From positions 1 through 64,000 of the forward strand of contig JAHBVI010000019.1 in the NCBI GenBank assembly GCA_019637635.1: DNA of 64,000 nt. Reading direction: 5' to 3'. The position numbers and the translations under genes are program-made. This document shows positions 8,471 through 17,010 of the stretch, one piece after another. The notes below the pieces were generated by a model. That model did no database searches, had not been told where the DNA came from, and worked only from the letters and a program-made list of their open reading frames with translations. The DNA comes from Anaerolineae bacterium. GTDB lineage: Bacteria; Chloroflexota; Anaerolineae; Promineifilales; Promineifilaceae. Positions within the stretch are counted from its first letter, which is position 1. Every line of letters starts with the position of its first letter.

Positions 8471-9463
8471 ATGAACGACCTGATCAAAAAACTCGTAGAA
8501 GCCTATGGCCCTTCCGGCTTTGAAGACCAGATGCGCGCCCTCATCCGGCCGGAAATCGAGAAATATGCCGACGAGATTTCGGTGGATGCCCTGGGCAACC
8601 TGATCGCCCGCAAAAAAGGAGACGGCAGTGGCCTGAAGGTGATGGTGGCGGCGCACATGGACGAAATCGGCGTCATGATCACCCACATCACCGAAGAAGG
8701 GTTTTGCCGTTTTACCAACATCGGCGGCGTTTATGCCCATACGTTGTTAGGTGGGCGGGTGCAGTTTGCCGACGGCCGTATCGGAGTTATCCACAGCGAC
8801 CGTATCACCGACCGCAGCAAAATTTACGGCCTGGACAAACATTTCATTGACGTAGGCGCCAACGGCCGTGATGATTGCCCCGTGCAGGTCGGCGCCGCCG
8901 CCGGTTTCCACCGCGAATTTGTGGCCAACGGCAAAATGCTCAGCGCCAAAAGCATGGATGACCGCATCGGCTGTGTGGTGGCTATTGAAGCCCTGAAACG
9001 GCTCAAACAAACGCCGCACGATGTCTATTTTGTGTTCAGCGTACAGGAAGAAATTGGTACACGCGGCGCGGAAGCGGCTGCCAACCACCTGGATCCGGAC
9101 GTGGGAATTGCTCTGGACGTGACCTTAACCGGTGATGTGCCCGAAGCCATTCCTATGGCCGTCAGTCTGGGCAAAGGTACCGCTATTAAAGTCAAAGACG
9201 CGGGCATGATCGCCCACCACGGGCTGGTGCAGCTAATGAAAAAACGGGCCAGCGAAGCGTCCATTCCCTACCAGCTCGAAGTATTAACCGGCGGCTCCAC
9301 CGACGCCCGCTCCATTCAGATAGCCAATGGCGGCGCGGCCGCCGGCTGCATCTCCATCCCCTGCCGCTACGTCCACTCCCAAAGCGAAACCGTCCACGCC
9401 GACGACGTGGAAAACTCCATCAAACTCCTGGTCGAACTCCTCGCCAAACCGATTAAACTATGA
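8471..9463 (+). CDS. M42 family aminopeptidase, paralogue 3
   Basis: 330 residues. Motifs: AAHMDEIGVM, KSMDDRIG, VQEEIGTRGA and RYVHSQSETVHADD, all as expected for an active M42 enzyme. AAGGTAAGAGT lies just before the ATG. The next gene starts 1 nt after its stop, so the zinc-ribbon protein is translationally close. Three adjacent M42 paralogues recall archaeal TET1/2/3 subunits, which can co-assemble; mixed assembly here is an inference. Confidence 0.92.
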   Translation: MNDLIKKLVEAYGPSGFEDQMRALIRPEIEKYADEISVDALGNLIARKKGDGSGLKVMVAAHMDEIGVMITHITEEGFCRFTNIGGVYAHTLLGGRVQFADGRIGVIHSDRITDRSKIYGLDKHFIDVGANGRDDCPVQVGAAAGFHREFVANGKMLSAKSMDDRIGCVVAIEALKRLKQTPHDVYFVFSVQEEIGTRGAEAAANHLDPDVGIALDVTLTGDVPEAIPMAVSLGKGTAIKVKDAGMIAHHGLVQLMKKRASEASIPYQLEVLTGGSTDARSIQIANGGAAAGCISIPCRYVHSQSETVHADDVENSIKLLVELLAKPIKL

Positions 9464-9464
9464 C

Positions 9465-9701
9465 ATGACCTTCATCCAAAAATTGGTGACAACGTTATTA
9501 CCCGATAAATGGGTCGCCGACATTCAGGCAGAGTCGCAAAGGTGGCTGCTGCGCTGCCCCACCTGCGGGACAGCCCGGTCGGTGTGGGAGATGGGGGGAA
9601 TTCGTTATAAAGCTCGCTCAAAAGGCAGAGTGGTGTATGCCATGTGTACCACCTGCGGCCAGCGGCAAAACATGTCGCTGGAATGGCAGCCGGACGAGTA
9701 A
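9465..9701 (+). CDS. Small zinc-ribbon protein
   Basis: 78 residues starting MTFIQKLVTTLLPDKWV at ATG 9465, 1 nt after the stop of the third M42 gene. Two knuckles, CPTCG and CTTCG about 30 residues apart, predict one zinc-ribbon. There is no membrane segment. The frame is open upstream to 9327, but that part is a shadow of the M42 gene. Function unknown; position suggests coupling to the peptidase operon. Confidence 0.7.
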   Translation: MTFIQKLVTTLLPDKWVADIQAESQRWLLRCPTCGTARSVWEMGGIRYKARSKGRVVYAMCTTCGQRQNMSLEWQPDE

Positions 9702-9711
9702 AAGCAGCCAT

Positions 9712-9741
9712 CTGTCACGCTAACGTCCTTGCCGGTATAAT
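9712..9741 (+). promoter_or_regulatory. Promoter with perfect TATAAT, leaderless start
   Basis: CTGTCA (9712-9717), 18-nt spacer, TATAAT (9736-9741), then only 8 nt (ACGCCCCC) to the ATG at 9750. No ribosome binding site. Predicts a leaderless mRNA for the helicase. Confidence 0.6.
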
Positions 9742-9749
9742 ACGCCCCC

Positions 9750-11501
9750 ATGACAATCAGCAGTCATCCCCTTGTGCAACTGCAACCCGGCGCGGAGGGG
9801 GTACTCACGGCCGTAGCCCACCAACAATTCCTCACCCCCCAGGCGTACCGCTTACAATTGGCCGCCGCCCACATGCTGCTCATCGGCGGCTTCGACGAAC
9901 TTATCTGCCTGGACAGTCTGCACTTCAACCCCTTCCCCTACCAGATTAAAGCCGCCCAGGCCGCCCTGCGCCGTTTTCGCGGGCGCGGCATGTTGTGTGA
10001 TGAAGTCGGCCTGGGCAAAACAATTGAGGCCGGCCTGGTCATCAAAGAGTACCGCCTGCGCCAGATGGCCGAACGCATCCTCATCCTGACCCCGCCCGGC
10101 CTGGTGCAGCAGTGGCGCGAAGAACTGGCGCAGAAATTTGGCCTGGACGATTTTGTGACCAACAGCGACGACGTGTTTCGCGCCGCCGGTGAAGAAGCCT
10201 GGGCCAGATTCCCCTACGTCATTGCCTCCATTGCCGCCGCCCGCCTGACGGGAACGCGGGAAATCATCACCAACCTCACCTACGACCTGGTGGTCATAGA
10301 CGAAGCCCACCATCTGAAAAACCGCAGCAGCGTCACCTGGAAATTTGTCAACGACCTGCAAAAGCGGTTCATCCTCATGCTCACCGCCACCCCGGTAGAG
10401 AACCGGCTGGAAGAGTTGTATAATCTGATCACCATTCTCAAGCCGGGGCAGCTCAAAACACCGCAAGAATTTCGCCGCCAATTTGTGGTCAAGGGCGATC
10501 CCCACTCACCCAAAAATCGGGGCCTGCTGCGGGAATTGATGGCCGACGTGATGATTCGCCACAGCCGGGGGCAGGTGAACGTGAAATTGCCCCCGCGCCG
10601 GGCGCACACCGTCCGCCTGGCCCTCTCGCCGTCGGAGCAAAAGCTGTATCAAGATGTCAGCAGTTTTGTGCGCCAGGTGTTGGCAGAGGGGCGGGACAGC
10701 GGTGCGCGCAAATTGACACTGGGCATTTTGCAGCGCGAGATTGGCAGCAGCGCCATGGCCGTCGCCCGCACCCTGCACAAACTGGCCGCGCAGCCCGCCT
10801 GGAAGAGCCATAAAAGCCGGCTGCTCTCCCTGGCCGATGACGCGGTGGCCATGAGCGACTGGGCTAAAGCGGACGCCCTGCTCAAGATTCTCCATTCGGC
10901 CCGGCAAGACAAAGTACTCATTTTCACCCACTTCCAGGCCACCCTGGACGCATTGGCCGAACGGCTCACGGCCGAGGACATTGCCTTCATCCCCTATCAT
11001 GGCGGCCTCACCACCGCCCAAAAAGACGAAGCCATTCGCCGCTTTGAAAACGAGGGGCGGGTGCTGCTCTCCACCGAAGCCGCCGGGGAAGGGCGCAATT
11101 TGCAATTTTGCCACCTGATGGTCAACTTTGACCTGCCCTGGAACCCGCAGCGCATCGAGCAGCGCGTCGGCCGTATTCACCGCGTGGGGCAGACGAAGCA
11201 GGTGGAAATTTTCAACCTCTCGGCCGAGGGCACCATTGAAGATTACCTGCTGCACATCCTCGACCGCAAGCTGAACATGTTTGAACTGGTGATTGGCGAA
11301 ATGGAAATGATTCTGGGCTACCTGACGCAGGAGCAGGATTTTGAAGAGATGCTGCTGGAAGTGTGGCTAAACAGCGCCGACCAGATCGCCCTGGAAACCA
11401 GCATGAATGAACTGGGCGACCGTCTGTTGGCGGCCCGCGAGACCATGCGCCGCGTCCAAGCCTTTGACGAAACGCTGTTTGGCGAGGATTTTGCGGCGTG
11501 A
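9750..11501 (+). CDS. SNF2-family DEAH helicase/translocase
   Basis: 583 residues. DEVGLGKT (residues 84-91, Walker A), VVIDEAHH (DEAH 184-187), LTATP (motif III), and the C-terminal helicase half with YHGG, STEAAGEGRNLQF and QRVGRIHRVGQ (motif VI, about 470-482). This is the compact SNF2/RapA-like ATPase that moves on double-stranded DNA; no nuclease domain is seen. The C-terminal 80 residues are helical and unassigned. It is followed after 56 nt by a zinc-cluster protein and then a TPR protein in the same direction. Promoter is immediately upstream. Confidence 0.9.
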   Translation: MTISSHPLVQLQPGAEGVLTAVAHQQFLTPQAYRLQLAAAHMLLIGGFDELICLDSLHFNPFPYQIKAAQAALRRFRGRGMLCDEVGLGKTIEAGLVIKEYRLRQMAERILILTPPGLVQQWREELAQKFGLDDFVTNSDDVFRAAGEEAWARFPYVIASIAAARLTGTREIITNLTYDLVVIDEAHHLKNRSSVTWKFVNDLQKRFILMLTATPVENRLEELYNLITILKPGQLKTPQEFRRQFVVKGDPHSPKNRGLLRELMADVMIRHSRGQVNVKLPPRRAHTVRLALSPSEQKLYQDVSSFVRQVLAEGRDSGARKLTLGILQREIGSSAMAVARTLHKLAAQPAWKSHKSRLLSLADDAVAMSDWAKADALLKILHSARQDKVLIFTHFQATLDALAERLTAEDIAFIPYHGGLTTAQKDEAIRRFENEGRVLLSTEAAGEGRNLQFCHLMVNFDLPWNPQRIEQRVGRIHRVGQTKQVEIFNLSAEGTIEDYLLHILDRKLNMFELVIGEMEMILGYLTQEQDFEEMLLEVWLNSADQIALETSMNELGDRLLAARETMRRVQAFDETLFGEDFAA

Positions 11502-11510
11502 TGCCTCTGG

Positions 11511-11543
11511 AGACCTGACAGGTTTGAAAAACCTGTCAGGTCT
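11511..11543. repeat. AGACCTGACAGG palindrome, copy 1
   Basis: Perfect 15-bp stem (AGACCTGACAGGTTT and inverse) with a 3-nt loop, between the helicase and its downstream partner. The same element recurs at 13376, 42699, 44609 and 59456. Confidence 0.85.
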
Positions 11544-11557
11544 GGACAGCCACTTAC

Positions 11558-13369
11558 ATGAGCGATTTAGAGCAGTTTGTTTTGGATTATGTGCAGGAGG
11601 CCGGTGGGCTGATCGAGCCGCCGGCTTATGGCGTGTATGAGGTGCTGCTGCCGGAGGCGGTGGCCCGGCGCTGGCGCATCCCCGCCTATTTGCAGTTTGC
11701 CTTTGCCGAAACGGAACGGGAAGAGGCCATTCACCTGGGCTACAACCACCCGTTAGTGGAACAGATGGTGCAGGAAGCACACGGCCGTACCGCCTCCACC
11801 CGCCTCTATATCAACGACCTGCGCCTGGACAAAAGTGGCATTGATGAACTGGCCGTCAAAAGCTGGGTGGTTTTGAACGGCCGTGCCCAACCGCAAAAAC
11901 GCGCCACCAGCAGCCGCGTAAGCCACACCTACATTCGCTTCAACTTCAAAGCCGCCATTCTCAGCGACGAGAAGCAGGAGCGATTGGTCTCCGTTTTGAT
12001 GGACGCGCACACCGGCAGCCGGGTAGCCAATGCCGGGTTAATTGAGAGCCGGGCCACGGCCGTCGCCCCTGACGTCACCCTGGCCTCCCTGCCCGCCGCT
12101 CCCCTGCGCTGGCAGCCCAAAGGCGGCCCACCCCTGAAAGCGCCGCTGGCCGAACCCACCTTGCAGGCATTGTTAGAGCGGGCGCAAACGGCCGTCTTAC
12201 AGGAAATGCAGGCAGACCTGGCCGCGCTGCAAAAGCGCGTCTCCCGCTTCCACCTGCTCGACGAAGCCCGCCTGACCGATTATTACAATTCCCTGGAAAA
12301 AGATTTACGCGCCCGCCTGCAAACCGCTTCCGCCGACCGCCAGCCCGGTTTGCAGGATAAATTAACGGCCGTGCAAACCGAACGCCGCCACAAACTGGCT
12401 GACCTGGCCGAACGGTACCGGGTGCAGATCAACCTGACCCTGCTCAACTTGCTGGTCGTCCAGCAGCCCAAGATCATCCAGCCGGTAGAGATTGCCAACC
12501 GCAGTACCCGCATCAGCGTTTATGCCGTCTATGACCCGCTGCTGCGCCAGCTAGAACCGCTGCACTGCCAGGTGTGCGGGCAGCCCGGCCACCGGCTGTA
12601 CCTGTGCCACAATGGGCACCTGACCCACGAGGAATGCCTGGCCCCCGCCTGTATTGATTGTAAACGAGTCTTCTGCGGCGACTGCGCCCACGAAGTAGAT
12701 GAATGCGCCGTTTGCCGCCAGCCGTTGTGCCGCCACAGCCAGATGACCTGCCCTACCTGTGGCCGCCACACCTGCCAGGCGCACCGGGAATTGTGCCATG
12801 CCAACGACGGCCGTCCCGCCGACCTGACCGTACCCGCCGCAGCCACGCCTGCCCCCCCACCCCCGGTCGCCAAGCCCCCGCCATCCCCGCCCGCTCCCCC
12901 CAAAGGCAAAACCCCACCGGCCAAAACAACGCCCAAAACAAAACCGGCGCCCAAACCGCTGCCGCCTAAGGGTACGCCCAAGCCGGTGCGCATGGAAGTG
13001 ATATTGCATCAAAACGCGATGGCCGCTTACCTGCTGGGCAAACGAGACCGAGAAATTGCCACCCGCGTCTGGGAACTGATCCCGGAAGAAGGGGGAATTT
13101 TGCGCAATTGCACCTGCGAAAAGGGGCCGACCTGCCGGGCAGATGGCATGATATTACGGCCGTTTGAAGTCCGCTTCATCGAAAAGCAAATGCGGGACGA
13201 ACTGGCTGCCTTCGCCGAAGAGTATTACCTGTCGCCCGCCAAAATCCATTATAATCGCCTCTCTTCGCTGAACGGGCAGCCGTATGGCGTGGGCCGGTTT
13301 GAACTATTCGGCCTGTGGAAAAACGAAGCAGCGTTGGCCGAAGCCCGCGCCGCCTTTGACCGGCTGTAA
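11558..13369 (+). CDS. Coiled-coil and zinc-cluster partner protein
   Basis: 603 residues, no family recognised. N-terminal domain (1-180) of unknown fold; a helical, probably coiled-coil region (about 200-310); a dense Cys/His cluster (about 335-415) with CQVCG, CIDC, CGDC, CAVC and CPTCG, compatible with several RING- or B-box-like zinc sites; a Pro/Lys-rich linker (425-485); and a C-terminal domain containing CTCEKGPTC. Placed directly behind the SNF2 enzyme, it may supply substrate binding for it. The rules of zinc pairing cannot be settled by eye. Rich in octamers (seven), so resident in this genome. Confidence 0.6.
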   Translation: MSDLEQFVLDYVQEAGGLIEPPAYGVYEVLLPEAVARRWRIPAYLQFAFAETEREEAIHLGYNHPLVEQMVQEAHGRTASTRLYINDLRLDKSGIDELAVKSWVVLNGRAQPQKRATSSRVSHTYIRFNFKAAILSDEKQERLVSVLMDAHTGSRVANAGLIESRATAVAPDVTLASLPAAPLRWQPKGGPPLKAPLAEPTLQALLERAQTAVLQEMQADLAALQKRVSRFHLLDEARLTDYYNSLEKDLRARLQTASADRQPGLQDKLTAVQTERRHKLADLAERYRVQINLTLLNLLVVQQPKIIQPVEIANRSTRISVYAVYDPLLRQLEPLHCQVCGQPGHRLYLCHNGHLTHEECLAPACIDCKRVFCGDCAHEVDECAVCRQPLCRHSQMTCPTCGRHTCQAHRELCHANDGRPADLTVPAAATPAPPPPVAKPPPSPPAPPKGKTPPAKTTPKTKPAPKPLPPKGTPKPVRMEVILHQNAMAAYLLGKRDREIATRVWELIPEEGGILRNCTCEKGPTCRADGMILRPFEVRFIEKQMRDELAAFAEEYYLSPAKIHYNRLSSLNGQPYGVGRFELFGLWKNEAALAEARAAFDRL

Positions 13370-13375
13370 CCGTTC

Positions 13376-13439
13376 AGACCTGACAGGTTTTTTTATCAGT
13401 TCGACTTGAAACTTTGCAGGCCAAAAACCTGTCAGGTCT
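13376..13439. repeat. AGACCTGACAGG palindrome, copy 2 (long loop)
   Basis: Left arm from 13376, right arm ending at 13439, about 17-bp stem with a 30-nt loop. Lies between the zinc-cluster gene and the TPR gene. Confidence 0.8.
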
Positions 13440-13524
13440 CCTGAGGGACTGAACGCCTACTGCCAGCTTTAATAAAAAACGAGGGTTAGTGGCTGGTGGC
13501 TGGCGCCAGCTTCAGAGTAGGATT

Positions 13525-15534
13525 ATGTCGAAACGCAGGAAACAAAAAAAAGCCCAACCAGCCCGAAAACGGCCAGTCCCCAGCGCCATGCGCGAAGTGG
13601 CTGCCGCCATGGAACTGTTTGAAAACGGCGAGGCGGAGGTGGCTCAAGACCGGTTGCTCAAACTCTCTCGCCAATATCCACGCAGCGTCCCCGTGCTGTA
13701 TGCCTTGCTCGAAGTGACTCATGAGACACAGGATTGGCAGCTATATGTCCTGACGGCGGAGCAATTGCTGCCGCTGGAACGCGGTCAGGATCGGGCCGAG
13801 ACGTTGAATAATCTGATCTTTGCCCACACGCACTTAAATTACGGGGCCATTGCCTGGCAATACGCCCAGGAATTGATAACCCGCCATCCCCATTACCAAC
13901 ACATCAATAAAATCACCGCCTTTAAGGAAACCATTGAACCCGTCCTGTGGCAGGAAATTGAAGAAACAATGGGCGACAGTCCGTATACGCCAGCGGAAAA
14001 AATGGAACTCAGGGTACTCCATGACCGGGTTCGTTTCCTGACCGAGTCAGGGCGCGCGGCGGAAGCTATACACGCCGCCAACACGTTTCTGGCAAAAATG
14101 CCAGACGTAAAGCCCGTCCTCAACAACCTGAGTCTGGCCTACTTCACCGAAGGGAATGTGGTGCAGGCCATTGCCACAGCCCAAAAGGTGATTGACCAGG
14201 ACCCGGATAATTTCCATGCCCTGGGCAATCTGGTACGTTTCTGCTTTTTAACAGCCCAATTCGACCAGGCGCGGGTTTATGCGTCGCGGTTACAGCAAGT
14301 CACCAGCGACAACCCCGATCTGGCGACCAAACAGGCCGAAGCCTTCTCTTACCTGGGCGACGATGCCAATGTGTGGGCCGCCTATGAACGGACCAAAGCC
14401 AACGGCGTGAAGGATAATCCGCTGCTTTTGCATCTGGCGGCCACAGCCGCTTACCGACTGGGGGATGAAAAAAGCGCCTGGTCGTTGTGGCGGCAGGCCG
14501 TCAAGCAGTTCCCTGGCTTTGACATGGCTCAGGCATGTCTGGTAGAGAAACGACGACCGATAGAGGAACGGAATGTACCCTGGTATTGGCCCTTTGGCTA
14601 TTGGTTTCCCCAGGATTTTGGGCAACTCCTGGCAAAGCATTTGGGCCATGCCACCCGTTTGAATAATAATGAGATAGTACAGGCAATGCACAGGTTGTTG
14701 GCGGAACGGCCGTACCTGCCCCAACTCTTCCCCCACATCCTGGAACGCGGCGACCGGGCTGCCCGTGAATTTGTCTTGAACTTCATTCGCATGGCCCAAA
14801 CCCCGGAACTGCTGCAAATCCTGTATGACTTTGGGCAAAGCCAGCACGGCGCTGACGACCTGCGCATGGAAGCCATACAGTACATTAGCCAAAATCACCC
14901 GGAACTGCTGCCGGAGAACAGGCATGTTTTTATGTGGCTTCAAGGGCAGCAGCGGGAGCTATTTATGATGGGCTTTGAGATTACCGGCGAACCAGAAGAA
15001 GTTGTGGGCATTCCCCCAAAGATTCTGGATAAACACGAAACCGCCTACGACTTACTCTTGCGCGGGGAACCAGAGGCGGCCGAAACATTGCTGCACGAAA
15101 TCATCGCTGCCGCCCCTGATTTTCGCAGCGCCTACAACCAGTTAGCCGCTGCCTATGAACAGCAGGGGCGCCCCCAGGAAGCGCAGGCATTGGTTGAAGA
15201 GACCCATACCCGTTTCCCTGATTATTTCTTTGCCAGCGCCAACCTGGCTGTTATGCTGGCGCGTGAGGGTCGGATTGAAGAAGCGAAGGATTTGTTAGAC
15301 CCGCTCTTGCGGCGACAAAAATTGCACATCAGTGAATTCATGGCTTTGGCCCGCGCCGAAATGGAAATTGCCCTGGCCGATAACCGGCCTGAAGTCGCCC
15401 GCAACTGGCTGGATATGTGGCGGCGCGTGGATAAGGGCAACCCGGAACTCCAACAATGGCAAAAGCGTATTGATGGGCCAGAGTCGTTACTCGCCGGATT
15501 TCAAAACCTGATGAAGCGGCGTCGCAAGAAATGA
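13525..15534 (+). CDS. Tetratricopeptide-repeat protein
   Basis: 669 residues from ATG 13525 (AGTAGG just upstream); a GTG at 13489 would add a non-conserved leader. Starts with a very basic stretch (MSKRRKQKKAQPARKR) and ends RRRKK. TPR-type helix pairs are visible at LNNLSLAYFTEGNVVQAI, then HALGNLVRFCFLTAQFDQA, and again near the C-terminus (AYNQLAAAYEQQGRPQEA). The middle (about 350-500) is not clearly TPR. No signal peptide, so cytoplasmic scaffold. Third gene of the SNF2 cluster and convergent with the next gene. Only one octamer in 2 kb. Confidence 0.8.
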   Translation: MSKRRKQKKAQPARKRPVPSAMREVAAAMELFENGEAEVAQDRLLKLSRQYPRSVPVLYALLEVTHETQDWQLYVLTAEQLLPLERGQDRAETLNNLIFAHTHLNYGAIAWQYAQELITRHPHYQHINKITAFKETIEPVLWQEIEETMGDSPYTPAEKMELRVLHDRVRFLTESGRAAEAIHAANTFLAKMPDVKPVLNNLSLAYFTEGNVVQAIATAQKVIDQDPDNFHALGNLVRFCFLTAQFDQARVYASRLQQVTSDNPDLATKQAEAFSYLGDDANVWAAYERTKANGVKDNPLLLHLAATAAYRLGDEKSAWSLWRQAVKQFPGFDMAQACLVEKRRPIEERNVPWYWPFGYWFPQDFGQLLAKHLGHATRLNNNEIVQAMHRLLAERPYLPQLFPHILERGDRAAREFVLNFIRMAQTPELLQILYDFGQSQHGADDLRMEAIQYISQNHPELLPENRHVFMWLQGQQRELFMMGFEITGEPEEVVGIPPKILDKHETAYDLLLRGEPEAAETLLHEIIAAAPDFRSAYNQLAAAYEQQGRPQEAQALVEETHTRFPDYFFASANLAVMLAREGRIEEAKDLLDPLLRRQKLHISEFMALARAEMEIALADNRPEVARNWLDMWRRVDKGNPELQQWQKRIDGPESLLAGFQNLMKRRRKK

Positions 15535-15577
15535 AAAGCATGAAATTCCACCACCGCCTGACGGAATTTCATGCTTT
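15535..15577. terminator. Bidirectional terminator hairpin
   Basis: AAAGCATGAAATTCC (15535-15549) pairs perfectly with 15563-15577, a 15-bp stem with a 13-nt loop, exactly between two convergent genes. Short A and T runs flank the stem on each side. Confidence 0.7.
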
Positions 15578-16787
15578 ACAACGAGCGGTAGGCTTGTAGA
15601 AAACGGCCGTACACCCCCTGTAGATACGGCCGTACCCGGGCAATCGGTTCGTGGGCGCTGCCGATGAGTTCATCTTCCGGCAGCGTATTGATTTTTTGCC
15701 AGACGTAAGGATTGGGCATCTCCGCAAACCATTCGGCAAAGAGGGCAAACCAGTTCACCAGCACATACAAACAGCGCGCCGCCGACATGGCCTGCCGCAC
15801 CGCCCGCCCCTGGAACGTTGGCCCCAGCCGTGCCCGCATTCCAATCAGGTAGCTGTCTACCATCGTCTCTTCAGATAGCGGCCAAAACGGCCGTACCCCC
15901 ATGTTGCAGCGATCCCCATCTGCATAGAGCAGTTCAAACTGCTCCAGAAAATTGACCAGATCACAAATCCCCGGCCCAATGGCCGCCTTTTGCCAGTCCA
16001 GCAAATACACGTCGTCAAACAGCGACAACTGCCAGTGGTAGGAGTGGGGCGCGCCGTGCAACAGTGTGGGTGGCAGCCGGCGCAGTGGTTCCAGCATGGG
16101 CGCCGGGTCGTCCAGCAAATCGGTCGCCGCCGCCAGATGGCTTTCCCCCAATATGCCGGGCCAGCCGCCCAGCGCCCGCATCACCGCCACCCCATTGGCC
16201 GCTTTCAGCAGCAGCGGCGCCAGTTGCCCGGCATGTTGCAGGGCATGGTCAGAAAGCATGGCCGCTGGCCCCTGGTCAAAATAGATGGCCTGCTCCTGGC
16301 GCAGTTCGTCCCAGGTGTACGGCGCGCCGCCCAAGAAGTGGGGCAGGCCCGCCCGTTCCAGCGTTTCTTCCTGGTTCCAAAACGTGGAATGGTAATCGGC
16401 CAGCCGGGTGATGATGCTTTCCACATCTTCCAGTCCCCATCGCTCCGGTGAAATGTCGTTGGGCACGTCGGCCAGCACCAGCCAGCCAATTTCGGTGTCA
16501 TCCGGTGGATGAATAAAGTAACAGGGGGGCGTCAGGCGCGGCAGTTTGGGGGCCAGGTGTTGGTAAAACTGCACTTCCAGCGGTGTGGTGCGTTTGCCAA
16601 TGACGGTAATGGGATCGGAGTGGCTTTCCAGCGCCAACAGGTAGCGGCTAACACGGCCGTGACGGGAGGGAAAACGCAGTGGTTTGCTGGACACGGCCGT
16701 GACCACCACATCCCCCTCACCCAACCGTTCCCGCAGCAAAACCGACCACGCCAGCGGGTCCCGTTTCTGTAATTGTGTGGCAACCAT
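15576..16787 (-). CDS. APH-fold phosphotransferase-like protein, catalytic Asp missing
   Basis: 403 residues from ATG 16787, which has AAGGAA 7 nt upstream; longer frames run into spacer repeats. The fold of aminoglycoside/choline kinases is suggested by LADYHSTFW, LLHGAPHSYHWQ and YLLDWQKAAIGPGICDLV. In the family the catalytic loop reads HGD(x4)N. Here it is HGAPHSYHW, so both the catalytic Asp and the Asn are replaced, while the DW metal-binding Asp remains. It may be a pseudokinase or use altered chemistry. The minus-strand gene stands alone. Confidence 0.7.
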   Translation of the reverse strand: MVATQLQKRDPLAWSVLLRERLGEGDVVVTAVSSKPLRFPSRHGRVSRYLLALESHSDPITVIGKRTTPLEVQFYQHLAPKLPRLTPPCYFIHPPDDTEIGWLVLADVPNDISPERWGLEDVESIITRLADYHSTFWNQEETLERAGLPHFLGGAPYTWDELRQEQAIYFDQGPAAMLSDHALQHAGQLAPLLLKAANGVAVMRALGGWPGILGESHLAAATDLLDDPAPMLEPLRRLPPTLLHGAPHSYHWQLSLFDDVYLLDWQKAAIGPGICDLVNFLEQFELLYADGDRCNMGVRPFWPLSEETMVDSYLIGMRARLGPTFQGRAVRQAMSAARCLYVLVNWFALFAEWFAEMPNPYVWQKINTLPEDELIGSAHEPIARVRPYLQGVYGRFLQAYRSL

Positions 16788-16848
16788 CCGTGATTCCTTC
16801 ATCGCCCGGCGATTGTAGTGAGAATTACGGGCTGGCAAGAACTCACAG

Positions 16849-16905
16849 GTAATTGAGTAATTGCGTGATTGGAACTGGCGACCTGAATTACCCAATTACC
16901 CAATT
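16849..16905. repeat. Hairpin, family AATTGGGT
   Basis: AATTGAGTAATTGCGTGATT-type direct repeats are followed by AATTACCCAATTACCCAATT (16886-16905). Lies between divergent genes, upstream of the DUF4349 gene; the rest of 16788-17010 shows nothing else. Confidence 0.75.
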
Positions 16906-17010
16906 GCTGGGATCAGTTCGGGAACAATTTGGTGACAATGTACGTTTCACTGTCATCAACCCGGGTACAGTAGTGCAATCCAAAATAAATTCCTGACAAA
17001 AGGAGAAGAT

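Noticed and set aside
9750..13369. DISARM or other named defence system
   Set aside because: No methylase, nuclease, phospholipase or other partner of the named systems is nearby.
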